From: Euzebya sp.
GTDB taxonomy: Bacteria; Actinomycetota; Nitriliruptoria; Euzebyales; Euzebyaceae
Length of the DNA: 54,184 nucleotides
Direction of reading: 5' to 3'
Assembly (NCBI RefSeq): GCF_964222135.1
Contig: NZ_CAXQBR010000055.1
Coordinates: 1 to 54,184, forward strand
The stretch's first letter is position 1, and each line of letters begins with the position of its first letter. A model generated the notes under the pieces. It made no database searches. It worked only from the letters and a program-made list of their open reading frames with translations, and was not told the origin of the DNA. This document shows, one piece after another, positions 42,974 through 51,162 of the stretch. The position numbers and the translations under genes are program-made.

Positions 42974-43777
42974 ATGACTGCGATGACCACCATGCCACGG
43001 CTCGGGATGGGCACCTGGGAGCTGACCGGCGACCGTGCCGCCCCCGCGGTCGAGACCGCGATCGGCCTCGGCTACCGCCACATCGACACCGCCCAGATGT
43101 ACGGCAACGAGACGGAGGTGGGCCGCGGCATCGCCGCGAGCGGCATCGACCGCGACGAGCTGTGGGTCACGACCAAGCTCGCCAACGGCAACCACGCGCC
43201 GGACGACGTCGTGTCGTCCACCGAGGGGTCGCTGCGGGACCTCGCGCTCGACCACGTGGACCTGCTGCTCATCCACTGGCCCGTGGAGCCCGACCGCCTG
43301 GAGGCCACGCTCGAGGCCATGGCTGGGCTGCGGGACCGCGGGCTGACCCGTCACGTGGGCGTGAGCAACTTCACCGCCGACCAGGTCAAGCGCGCCCAGT
43401 CGGTGACCGACATCCTCACCGACCAGGTGGAGTACCACGCCCTGCTCGACCAGCGTCCCGTCCTCGAGGCGGTCCGCGCGATCGAGGGGGTGCTGACCGC
43501 CTACTCGCCCCTCGCCCGCGGCGAGCTGCTCAGCCACCCGGTGATCGTCAACATCGCTGGTGCGCGCAGCGCCAGCCCTGCGCAGATCGCCCTGCGCTGG
43601 CTGCTCGACCAGGACGACGTCGTCGTGATCCCGAAGGGCAGCAGCGAGGACCACCTGCGCGACAACCTCGCCGCCCTCGACATGCCACCCCTCGAACCGG
43701 AGGACACCGCGGCCATCGACGCCCTCCCGAAGTCCGAGCGCGTGATCGACCCGCCGTTCGCGCCCGACTGGGACTGA
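42974..43777 (+). CDS. aldo/keto reductase
   Basis: A 267-aa NADPH-dependent TIM-barrel reductase, close to the 2,5-diketo-gluconate/prostaglandin reductase group. The catalytic tetrad can be read: Asp and Tyr in HIDTAQMYGNE, Lys in VTTKLAN, His in LLIHWP. VGVSNF and VIPKGSS are cofactor and barrel motifs. GAGAGGG precedes the ATG. It is divergent from the P450 gene with 93 bases between; shared substrate is possible but unproven. Confidence 0.93.
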   Translation: MTAMTTMPRLGMGTWELTGDRAAPAVETAIGLGYRHIDTAQMYGNETEVGRGIAASGIDRDELWVTTKLANGNHAPDDVVSSTEGSLRDLALDHVDLLLIHWPVEPDRLEATLEAMAGLRDRGLTRHVGVSNFTADQVKRAQSVTDILTDQVEYHALLDQRPVLEAVRAIEGVLTAYSPLARGELLSHPVIVNIAGARSASPAQIALRWLLDQDDVVVIPKGSSEDHLRDNLAALDMPPLEPEDTAAIDALPKSERVIDPPFAPDWD

Positions 43778-43805
43778 GCTGCTGCCACCGGGGTCGCCCT
43801 GTGGA

Positions 43806-43838
43806 CAACACCGCCGGCTCCCGCGGTCGGCGGTGTTG
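43806..43838 (+). terminator. hairpin after the aldo/keto reductase gene
   Basis: CAACACCGCCG (43806-43816) and CGGCGGTGTTG (43828-43838) form a perfect 11-base stem with an 11-base loop. It could end the reductase transcript, but no U tract follows and the next gene starts 11 bases later. Confidence 0.45.
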
Positions 43839-43849
43839 CATGTCCGGTG

Positions 43850-44572
43850 ATGGCTGACACCGATCCCACACCCGCGACGCTCGACCGGGTGCGACGTGAC
43901 GCCCGGGCCGCGCTCCGCCGGACGGGTGCGGTCACCCTCGAGGGCCTCGCGGCCGAGCTGCGCACCGACTGGGGCCGATCGCTGCCGGACGCCAGGTGGC
44001 TGGTGGCGGCCCTCGACGCCGACCCGCTGGTGCGGCGGCTGCCCGACGGCCGCTGGCTCGACCTGGCCGCCACGGTGCACGGTCGCGCCTTCACCATCGC
44101 CGTCGACGATGCCGTCGACGACGCGCGCACGCGCGGCCGGGCGGGCGGGTTGTGGCCCGTCGACGCGGATCTGGCGACCGCGCTGTCGCCTCTCGCGGGG
44201 TGGGCGGAGGTGCCGGTCAGCGGGGCGGCGGGACGGGGGATGGCGCCGGTGGTCACCGGCCGGTCCGGCCAGCGCGTCCTCGTCGTCCCGCCCGTCCTGG
44301 TGCCGGTCGGCGAGCTCGCCGTGGTGGTGCCGGGTCCGGAGGGACTGCACCTCTCCGCCGGGGTCGTCGACGAGGTGGCCACGGCCCGGCTGCTCCAGGC
44401 CCTGCGGGTGGTCCGGGCGGTCGCGTCGCACGACGGACCGGACACCACCTGGTCGGCGACGGACCTCGAGCTCGCCGCGCTGTCGGGGGACGTGGCGCTG
44501 CGGACGACGCCGACCGCGCCGCTGACCCGGTGCGTGCCCGACCTGTCAGACGACGGCGCGGCCGTCGCCTGA
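43850..44572 (+). CDS. hypothetical protein, winged-helix-like N-terminus
   Basis: A 240-aa soluble protein I do not recognise. The first 70 residues (VRRDARAALRRTGAVTLEGLA, then DARWLVAALDADPLVRRLPDGRW) look like a winged helix of the HARE/HB1 sort, a loose resemblance only. The rest is Val/Ala-rich alpha-beta sequence with ITIA- and VLVVPP-like strands and no catalytic motif. It starts just after a strong hairpin. Codon use is like its neighbours. Confidence 0.6.
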   Translation: MADTDPTPATLDRVRRDARAALRRTGAVTLEGLAAELRTDWGRSLPDARWLVAALDADPLVRRLPDGRWLDLAATVHGRAFTIAVDDAVDDARTRGRAGGLWPVDADLATALSPLAGWAEVPVSGAAGRGMAPVVTGRSGQRVLVVPPVLVPVGELAVVVPGPEGLHLSAGVVDEVATARLLQALRVVRAVASHDGPDTTWSATDLELAALSGDVALRTTPTAPLTRCVPDLSDDGAAVA

Positions 44573-44588
44573 GCGGGGCACGACCGCC

Positions 44589-44594
44589 TACCCT
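44589..44594 (+). promoter_or_regulatory. -10 box, probable leaderless start of DUF5522 gene
   Basis: TACCCT ends 8 bases before ATG 44603 with no Shine-Dalgarno in the gap. Confidence 0.45.
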
Positions 44595-44602
44595 CTGGCG
44601 CC

Positions 44603-44881
44603 ATGGGCCACGACGACCTCGAGGAGCTGGCGCGCGCCGGTCGTCCGCTGCCCGATGCGCTCGTCGACCCCCACCCGGAGCGCGTGCCCGCAGTCGCGGC
44701 TGATCAGGTCCTCGCGGTCCACCGGGCGGCGGTCGCCGACGGCGCCGAGGGCTATGTCGACCCCGTCAGCGGGCTGCTGTGCTTCACCGCCCTGCACCAC
44801 TGGCGGCGCGGGCGCTGCTGCGGGCTCGGGTGCCGCCACTGCCCCTGGGTGGACGCCGCCGGGCGCCTGGGTGGCCGCTGA
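44603..44881 (+). CDS. DUF5522-type small cysteine-rich protein
   Basis: A 92-aa protein. The C-terminal pattern YVDPVSGLLCFTALHHWRRG followed by RCCGLGCRHCPW is that of DUF5522, where the Cys cluster CCGxGCRHCP probably binds a metal. No role is established. It lies upstream of the second CWB2 gene on the same strand but 76 bases away with a separate promoter-like box. Confidence 0.82.
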   Translation: MGHDDLEELARAGRPLPDALVDPHPERVPAVAADQVLAVHRAAVADGAEGYVDPVSGLLCFTALHHWRRGRCCGLGCRHCPWVDAAGRLGGR

Positions 44882-44912
44882 CCGGCCGACCGCGGCAGCG
44901 CCGTGACGGCGA

Positions 44913-44918
44913 TACGGT
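44913..44918 (+). promoter_or_regulatory. -10 box of the second CWB2 gene
   Basis: TACGGT lies 39 bases before GTG 44958. The leader carries AAGGAC as ribosome site, so this mRNA, unlike several neighbours, should have a leader. Confidence 0.35.
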
Positions 44919-44957
44919 CGGCGTTTCCCCGACGTCAGACCGGCAAGGACTGTCCCC

Positions 44958-47054
44958 GTGAGCCAGACCACAACCGATCGCCTGATGCCCCTCGCCGCCC
45001 TCGTGGCGGTCGTCCTCGCCTGGGCCGTGATGGCCCCGCCCGCCGCCGCCGTCGACGACGTCACGCCGGCGAGGGTGGAGGGCCCGAACCGCTTCGCCAC
45101 CGCGGCCGCCATCGCCGACCAGGCGTTCCCCCAGGGGACCGAGCAGGCCGTCGTGACCACCGCGGCCGCCGCCCAGGACGCGCTGACCGCCACGTCCCTC
45201 GCCGGTGCCAGCGGTGCGGCGATGCTCCTGGTGGAGCTCGACCGGGTCCCCGACGAGACCGCGAGCGCCCTCGAGGGGCTCGGTGTGCAGGGCGTGACGA
45301 TCGTCGGCGGGGAGCTCGGGGTGTCGGCCGCGGTCGAGGCGCAGCTGGCCGAGCGCTACGAGGTGCGCCGCATCGCCGGTGAGACCCAGTACGACACCGC
45401 CGCCCTGGTGTCGGCCGCGACCGCCCAGGTCGCCGACCTGCCGGTCGTCGACGGGCGCCGGACCGTGATGCTCGCCGACGGCGAGGACTTCCCCGACGCC
45501 CTGGCCGGCAGCCCCGCGGCGTTCGCCGGCCCCATCCCCGTGCTGTACGCCGAGACGGGCGACCTGCGCGACGAGACGCGGGCGTTCCTCGCCGAGCAGG
45601 CCGTCGAGCAGGTGGTCGTCCTCGGCGGCGAGGCGGCGATCGGCGCGGCGGTGCAGGCGGAGCTCGAGGCCGACGGCATCACCGTGGTCCGCCTCGGCGG
45701 GCAGGACCGCACCCAGACCGCCGAGCGGGTCGCCGCCTGGACCACCGCGAACGTGGAGGGGTTCACCCGGCACTCCGTGATGCTCGCGCGGGGTGACGAC
45801 TTCCCCGACGCGCTGACCGCCGGCCAGCTGGCCGGTCGCGCCGGGCGGGCCCTCGTGCTCGCCACGACCCCGGAGATCCTGAGCCCGGGCACCCGCGCCT
45901 TCCTCGCCGCTCGGTGCGCGGACATCGAGGTCGTGCAGGCCGTCGGCGGCGAGGCCGCCGTCAGCACCGCCGTCCTGGCCGAGGCCGAGGGGGCGGCTGA
46001 GTCCTGCGGCGGGTCCGGCACGGGCGGCGATCCCGTCGACGACGCCGTCCCGGACTACGCCATGACCGCCGAGCAGCGGGAGGGCCAGCCGCGGTCCTTC
46101 GTCGGCGACAACCCGTTCAAGCCCATCTACGGCACCGGGTTCGTGGACACCGTCGCGGCCACGGAGCTCGACGGCGCCACCTCCCTCGACGCGGTGATGT
46201 TCGCCTGCGAGGCCGTGGAGGTCGACGCCGACGGGTCGGCGGTCCTCACCGACGCCGACGGCGACGGCATGGCCGACGCGTACGGATCGTCGAGCGCCTC
46301 GGAGGGCGACGACGTCGTCGGCCCCGCGCTGATCACCGGCGCGAACAACGTCGACGTCGACGACGACACCGCCGTCAGCGGGCTCGCGCCCGAGGACGGT
46401 CGCCTCGGCGTCCAGGTGTCCGCCTACGCCGACGACTGCGCGACCCTCCTGGTCTTCCCGACCCAGCCGGACGGCCTGCCCGTCGACGACGCCGGGCGCC
46501 CGACCGTGCCCTACGGCGCCAGCGAGATCCGCTTCGGCGACCACCCCGTCGACGACGGCACGGGCGGTGAGGACCCCGACGACGGCCTCAACCCGACCCA
46601 GGTGTACCGGGTCGAGCCCCAGCAGCGGATCGACGCGGCCGCAGGCCAGACCGCGGACCTGACCGTCGACGGGCGGTTCGACGGTGCGCCGATCACCCGC
46701 GGGCTCGACGTGATCCTGTTCCCGTGCAGCTCCACCGACGTGCTCGGGTCAGGTCCGGACACCTTCACCGACGCCGACGGCGATGGCGGGGCTGACGGCT
46801 TCACCGCCGGCACGGGGTCGAGCGACACCGGTGCCATGCTGATCACCGCCATCAACGGCCAGACGATCGAGGCACGCACCGCGGTCGGCGGGGTGCAGGC
46901 GGTCGACGGCCAGATCGACATCCGTGTGGCGGCCGAGTCCGCCGACTGCGCCACCGTCGTGGTCGTGGCGGGCGACGGCAACGGCAAGTTCGACGTCGAT
47001 GCCCAGGGCGTCCCGACCGAGGACTACGGCGTGGGCCAGGTCCGCTTCAGCTGA
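44958..47054 (+). CDS. secreted cell-wall-binding repeat 2 protein with two C-terminal Asp-rich domains
   Basis: A 698-aa exported protein. A signal peptide (about 8-31, ending PAAAV) precedes three CWB2 repeats (about 33-350: RVEGPNRFATAAAIAD, IAGETQYDTAALVS, LGGQDRTQTAERVA mark their starts). Two copies of the unnamed about 150-residue domain follow. The first (about 365-525) is diverged (LDAVMFAC, LTDADGDGMADAY, YADDCATLLVFP). The second (about 547-698) is close to the one encoded at 32585 (LDVILFPC, GSGPDTFTDADGDG, DGQIDIRVAAESADC, PTEDYGVG). It is probably a surface protein held to wall glycans; the tail domain's role is unknown. Confidence 0.86.
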   Translation: MSQTTTDRLMPLAALVAVVLAWAVMAPPAAAVDDVTPARVEGPNRFATAAAIADQAFPQGTEQAVVTTAAAAQDALTATSLAGASGAAMLLVELDRVPDETASALEGLGVQGVTIVGGELGVSAAVEAQLAERYEVRRIAGETQYDTAALVSAATAQVADLPVVDGRRTVMLADGEDFPDALAGSPAAFAGPIPVLYAETGDLRDETRAFLAEQAVEQVVVLGGEAAIGAAVQAELEADGITVVRLGGQDRTQTAERVAAWTTANVEGFTRHSVMLARGDDFPDALTAGQLAGRAGRALVLATTPEILSPGTRAFLAARCADIEVVQAVGGEAAVSTAVLAEAEGAAESCGGSGTGGDPVDDAVPDYAMTAEQREGQPRSFVGDNPFKPIYGTGFVDTVAATELDGATSLDAVMFACEAVEVDADGSAVLTDADGDGMADAYGSSSASEGDDVVGPALITGANNVDVDDDTAVSGLAPEDGRLGVQVSAYADDCATLLVFPTQPDGLPVDDAGRPTVPYGASEIRFGDHPVDDGTGGEDPDDGLNPTQVYRVEPQQRIDAAAGQTADLTVDGRFDGAPITRGLDVILFPCSSTDVLGSGPDTFTDADGDGGADGFTAGTGSSDTGAMLITAINGQTIEARTAVGGVQAVDGQIDIRVAAESADCATVVVVAGDGNGKFDVDAQGVPTEDYGVGQVRFS

Positions 47055-47071
47055 GCCGGCGCCGTGGCCGC

Positions 47072-48682
47072 TCACACCTCGGTCACGGTGACCAGCAGCG
47101 TCATCCAGCCGCTCGCCCCGTCCGGGAAGGGCTGGGCGCGCTCCTCGGTCTGCACCTCGCCGGTCCCGTCGGTCGCGCGGACGGTCAGCCGGTGGCTGCC
47201 CGGCTCGGCCTGCCAGCGGTAGCGCCACTGCCGCCAGGTGATCTCGTCGAGCTGCTCGGCGAGCTCGGCCTGCTGCCAGTCGCCGTCGTCGACGCGGATC
47301 TCCACGGCCTGGATGCCGCGGGTCTGCGCCCACGCGACGCCGGCCACGACGACCTCGCCGGCGGGGACCTGCTCGAGCGGTCCCGGCACGTCGATGCGCG
47401 ACTGGGTCTTGATCGGCGCCCGCTCGGCCCAGCCCCGCTCGACCCAGTACTGGTCGAACTCCTCGAAGGTGGTCAGCTCGATCTCGGTGATCCACTTGGT
47501 GGCGGAGACGTACCCGTAGAGCCCGGGGACGACCGTGCGGGCGGGGAAGCCCCGCTCCGGTGAGAGCGGCTCGCCGTTCAGCAGCAGCGCCAGCATCGCG
47601 GGACGTCCGTCGTCGAGCACCTCGGTCGGGAAGCCCGTGGTGAAGCCGTCGCCGTCCCGACCGACCAGCTGGGTGGCGCCGTCCTGGACGCCGGCCTCGG
47701 CGAGCAGGTTGGCGAGCGGCACGCCGGTCCACCGCCCCGAGCTCACGAGGTCCCCGCCGACCTCGTTGGAGACGCAGGTCATGGTGATGTCGGCCTCGAT
47801 GAGGTCGTCGCGGCGCAGCAGGTCCTCGTAGCCCATCTCGAGCTCGGTGTCGACCATGCCGTGGATCCGCAGCGACCACGTCGTCGGGTCGATCTGGGGC
47901 ACCGCCAGCGCGGTGTCGATCCGGTAGAAGTCCGCATCGGTCGTCTGGAAGTCCGCGAGCCCCTCGATCTCCCAGTCGACGCCGTCCGGCAGCGGCGGCA
48001 GCGGATCGGCGACCTGCCCGAGGGCGCGCTCCGTGGCGGAACCCACCGGTGGCCCCGAGCCGGCCCCGCTGATCTGCTCGGCGATGTCGCGACGGGTGTC
48101 GGCGACCGACGCGGCTCGCCGGCCGGTCAGGACGCGCCCCGTCGCGACCGCGGCGGCGGAGGCGGCGACGACCCCGCCGGACATGGCGAGGAACGCCCGC
48201 CGGTCCCCGCCCGCCTCCACGGCGTCGGCCGGCGTCGAGGCCCCGGCGGGTGCGCGGCGCAGCAGCGCTGTCAGGACCGGGATGCCGACGGCGATGGTCA
48301 GCAGGCTCGGCGCGCTGGCCGGCACGTCGGACTGGTGGATCGAGCAGGCGATCGCGATCGCTCCGAAGATCCCCACGCCGACCCAGGCCAGGCGCAGGCG
48401 TCGCCGGCCGAGGAGGCCCATCGCGACGCCGTACAGCCCGGTGATGATCAGCGTGCCGGCGATGAGGGCGATCTTGTCGCCCGTCCCGAACACGTCGATG
48501 GCGAACTGCTTGACCGGTTGGGGCGTGTAGACGATGACGGTGTCGCCGACCGCCTGGACCGGTGAGTACCACGACGCGATCAGCCCGGCGGCGAGCTCGC
48601 CCACGGCGAGCGCGGCCAGGGTGGCCAGCAGGCCGGCGACGGCGGCGAGCGGTCGGGAGGGGGTGGTGGGGGAGGAGTCCAT
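47072..48682 (-). CDS. membrane-anchored sulfite-oxidase-family molybdoenzyme
   Basis: A molybdopterin oxidoreductase (536 aa) with an N-terminal membrane domain of four to five helices (to about 165) and an RRAFLAMSGG segment near 163. The oxidoreductase molybdopterin domain (about 225-420) carries the molybdenum-ligand Cys in MTCVSNEVGG, and RGFPARTVVPGLYGY and KWITEIEL are family blocks. A Mo-co dimerisation-like beta domain (about 430-536) ends the protein. The natural substrate may be sulfite or another oxoanion/S-oxide. ATG 48682 was chosen; GTG 48688 is nearly equal. It converges on the CWB2 gene (17-base gap). Confidence 0.88.
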   Translation of the reverse strand: MDSSPTTPSRPLAAVAGLLATLAALAVGELAAGLIASWYSPVQAVGDTVIVYTPQPVKQFAIDVFGTGDKIALIAGTLIITGLYGVAMGLLGRRRLRLAWVGVGIFGAIAIACSIHQSDVPASAPSLLTIAVGIPVLTALLRRAPAGASTPADAVEAGGDRRAFLAMSGGVVAASAAAVATGRVLTGRRAASVADTRRDIAEQISGAGSGPPVGSATERALGQVADPLPPLPDGVDWEIEGLADFQTTDADFYRIDTALAVPQIDPTTWSLRIHGMVDTELEMGYEDLLRRDDLIEADITMTCVSNEVGGDLVSSGRWTGVPLANLLAEAGVQDGATQLVGRDGDGFTTGFPTEVLDDGRPAMLALLLNGEPLSPERGFPARTVVPGLYGYVSATKWITEIELTTFEEFDQYWVERGWAERAPIKTQSRIDVPGPLEQVPAGEVVVAGVAWAQTRGIQAVEIRVDDGDWQQAELAEQLDEITWRQWRYRWQAEPGSHRLTVRATDGTGEVQTEERAQPFPDGASGWMTLLVTVTEV

Positions 48683-48749
48683 CAGCACCCCGTGTTCGTC
48701 GCGGACGCGGTCTCAGATGGGTCGTGCGCCGGTCCGCCAGGCGGTTCCC

Positions 48750-49539
48750 TCAGCAGGAGGTGGGGGATCCGTCGACGGTGTCGGCGTCGTCGATCCGCCA
48801 CGTCCCGTCGACGCCTGCCACCGCGGTCCACAGGAGCCGCCAGGACGAGCATGCCTGCCCGTCCGGCCCGAAGGCGGGGTCCTGAGGGCCGGGGTGTAGG
48901 TCGCGAACGCGTGCTCGTAGTCGCCGGCGTTGATGCCGTCGGCCCACTGGACGAGGACCGCGGCGAGGGCGTCCGCGTCCGGGTGCGCGGAGGCCACGTC
49001 GACCACGACGCCGGTCGCCGGTGGCGGGGTGGGCGGGGGTGGCGTGCTCGGTGGCTCCGTGGCGGGCGGGGGAGTCGCTGGGGGCGTCACGGGGGGCGCG
49101 GTCGTCAGTGGTGGGAGCGCCGGTGCGGCCTCGGTCGCCGTCGGTCTCGCGGTGGGCGATGCCGGCCTCGTGCGCCGTCGCGAGCGCACCGCACACCGCG
49201 ATGGTGACCTCGACCGCCTCCTGCCAGCAGAGCGGCCCCCGGCGCCAGCCGCTGGCCGAGCGACCCGCCCGGCAGGTGCGCCATGACCAGGTACGGCCGC
49301 CCTTCGGGGGTGAACCCGGCGTGGTGGAGGGTGACGATGTGGGGGTGGCCCGACAGCCGCCCGGTGGTCTCGGTCTCGTTCTCGAAACGCCGTCGGGCCC
49401 GGTCGTCCAGCCGCGCCGCCGTGACGTCGAGCACCTTGATGGCGACGTCACGGCCGAAGCCGGGCTGCGGCGCCCGGTAGACCGTCCCGAACCCGCCGCG
49501 CCCGATCTCGGTCAGGTCCGTGAAGCCGGGGATCTCCAC
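48750..49539 (-). pseudogene. decayed Ser/Thr protein kinase gene (PknB type)
   Basis: Pieces of one receptor kinase lie in three frames. From 49539 the N-lobe is clear: GRGGFGTVYRA, VAIKVLD, then HPHIVTLHHAGF. Near 49235 a one-base loss in a G run shifts the frame, and the helix WQEAVEVTIAVCGALATAHEAG continues to AHRE, where HRDxKPxN is expected. The catalytic loop, activation segment and membrane helix are gone. The sequence jumps, in a third frame, to a Pro/Thr linker and an extracellular NTF2-like domain (INAGDYEHAFATYTPAL). That domain shifts frame again near 48880 before DPAFGPDG and the end WRIDDADTVDGSPTSC. Three shifts plus a large internal deletion indicate a dead gene. Confidence 0.82.
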
Positions 49540-49673
49540 CAGTGCACCTCGGGTCGCGGTCAGGGACCCGCGGGAGGCTAGAGCGCGGGGCGTCGCGCAA
49601 TCTCGCGGTGCATCGGCGGGGCGTCATCCACACCTCTGGCGATCCCGTGCGACCTCGCCGCCCGGATCGGATC

Positions 49674-49679
49674 TACCGT
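49674..49679 (+). promoter_or_regulatory. -10 box, probable leaderless start
   Basis: TACCGT ends 6 bases before ATG 49686; no Shine-Dalgarno lies between. Confidence 0.5.
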
Positions 49680-49685
49680 CCGCCC

Positions 49686-50165
49686 ATGGACCTCACACGC
49701 GCCATCCGCGGGCTGCACCTCCACCTCGCCCACACCGCCGCCGACGACGCGGACACCGCTGCGCTGATCCGCCGGTCCCTGGACGGCCTCGACGTCGTCG
49801 AGCAGCGCGCGGTCATCCGCCACGCCTACTGGCGGATGCCGGAGGTCCCCACGACCGCGCTGCGGATGGCGGTCGGGTCCGATGACGCGCTCCGCGCCCT
49901 CGCCGGGCGCGGCCCGGTCGTGGGGTCCTGCCGCAGGTGCGGACGCGTCCTGCGGGCCCGCACGCGCGACGCGGTCGACCTCGACCCCCCGAGGCGCTGC
50001 GCGGAGTGCCGGACGCCCGGCCCGAGCGGCCGGCTCGACCGGCGACCAGGCTTCGGCTGGGAGTTCCAGCCCGTCGCGACGTGGCGTCCCGCCGACGTCC
50101 CACCGGCCGCGCTGGCGGCCCGTCGCCGGTGGGCCGAGCAGTACCCCGACGTGGATGCCGTCTGA
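49686..50165 (+). CDS. hypothetical protein with a CxxC zinc-ribbon pair
   Basis: A 159-aa protein I do not recognise. The N-terminal half is helical (LTRAIRGLHLHLAHTAADDA, LDGLDVVEQRAVIRHAYWRM). The middle has CRRC and CAEC about 24 residues apart (about 79-109), a likely zinc ribbon, and the C-terminus is basic and Trp-rich. It sits 19 bases upstream of RNase Z, each gene with its own -10-like box. A nucleic-acid-binding role is a guess from the ribbon. Confidence 0.65.
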   Translation: MDLTRAIRGLHLHLAHTAADDADTAALIRRSLDGLDVVEQRAVIRHAYWRMPEVPTTALRMAVGSDDALRALAGRGPVVGSCRRCGRVLRARTRDAVDLDPPRRCAECRTPGPSGRLDRRPGFGWEFQPVATWRPADVPPAALAARRRWAEQYPDVDAV

Positions 50166-50172
50166 CCCCCGA

Positions 50173-50178
50173 TAGCCT
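50173..50178 (+). promoter_or_regulatory. -10 box, probable leaderless start of rnz
   Basis: TAGCCT ends 6 bases before GTG 50185, placed in the short gap after the zinc-ribbon gene. Confidence 0.5.
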
Positions 50179-50184
50179 GACCGG

Positions 50185-51102
50185 GTGCCGCGTGAGCTCG
50201 TCGTCCTCGGGACCGCCAGCCAGGCCCCGACCCGCACCCGCAACCACAACGGGTACCTGCTGCGCTGGGACGAGCTCGGCCTCCTCGTCGACCCCGGTGA
50301 GGGCACCCAGCGCCAGATGCTGCTGGCGGGCGTCCGGACCTCCCAGATCTCCCACATCGCGGTCACCCACCACCACGGCGACCACGTGCTCGGCCTCCCC
50401 GGCGTGCTCCAGCGCATGGCCCTCGACCAGCGCCGCGACCCGATCCCGCTCATCCACCCCGCGGAGGCGGGTCCGCACCTCGACCGGCTGCTCGGCGTGG
50501 GGCTCTACGACAGCCCCATCGACGTCCACCGGGTTCCCCTGCCCACCGATCGGCGGTCGACCGTGCCGCTGGGGGAGGGGCGGGTGCTCGTCGCAGAGCC
50601 GCTCGACCACCGGGTCCCGACCCTGGGGTACCGCCTGCAGGAGCCGGACCGCCGGGCGATGGACCCCCACCGGCTGGCGGCCGAGGGGCTGGAGGGGCCG
50701 ATCGTCGGGGTGCTCGAGCGGGACGGGGTGGTGGACGTCGACGGTCGCACCGTCCGCGTCGAGGACGTGAGCCACCCGCGGCCCGGCCAGGCGGCCGCGC
50801 TCGTGATGGACACCCGGGAGTGCGCGGCGATCGGCCGGTTGCTGCGCGACGTGGACCTGGCTGTCGTGGAGGCGACGTTCCTGCGCGGTGACGAGGCGCT
50901 GGCCGAGCGGCACGGCCACCTCACCGCCGACGCTGCCGGGGCGCAGGCGGCGGCCGCCGGTGTGCGGCGGCTGGTCGTCACCCACTTCTCCCAGCGGTAC
51001 GCCGACGAGGAGGTCTTCGCCGAGCAGGCGCGGGCCCACCACCCCGACGTCGTGGCCGCCCGGGACCTGGTCACCATCCCCGTCCCCGCTCAGCGCCGTT
51101 GA
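50185..51102 (+). CDS. rnz: ribonuclease Z (metallo-beta-lactamase fold)
   Basis: A zinc endonuclease (305 aa) that trims the 3' end of tRNA precursors. That is useful here because the tRNA-Gly in this window lacks an encoded CCA. The metal motif is VTHHHGDHVLGLPG (HxHxDH, about 60-73), with further ligands in MDTREC and the conserved THFSQRY near the C-terminus. LGTASQAPTRTRNHNGYLL is the usual RNase Z N-terminus. The length matches the short bacterial form. Confidence 0.9.
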   Translation: MPRELVVLGTASQAPTRTRNHNGYLLRWDELGLLVDPGEGTQRQMLLAGVRTSQISHIAVTHHHGDHVLGLPGVLQRMALDQRRDPIPLIHPAEAGPHLDRLLGVGLYDSPIDVHRVPLPTDRRSTVPLGEGRVLVAEPLDHRVPTLGYRLQEPDRRAMDPHRLAAEGLEGPIVGVLERDGVVDVDGRTVRVEDVSHPRPGQAAALVMDTRECAAIGRLLRDVDLAVVEATFLRGDEALAERHGHLTADAAGAQAAAAGVRRLVVTHFSQRYADEEVFAEQARAHHPDVVAARDLVTIPVPAQRR

Positions 51103-51162
51103 CGGAGGCAGTCAGTCGCTGAGGGGTGGGTAGGCTCCGGAGTCCGCGCCCGACCGTCGGAG

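Noticed and set aside
42881-44431. Long N-terminal extension of the P450
   Set aside because: It is antisense to the aldo/keto reductase and the hypothetical gene; P450 sequence begins at 42880.
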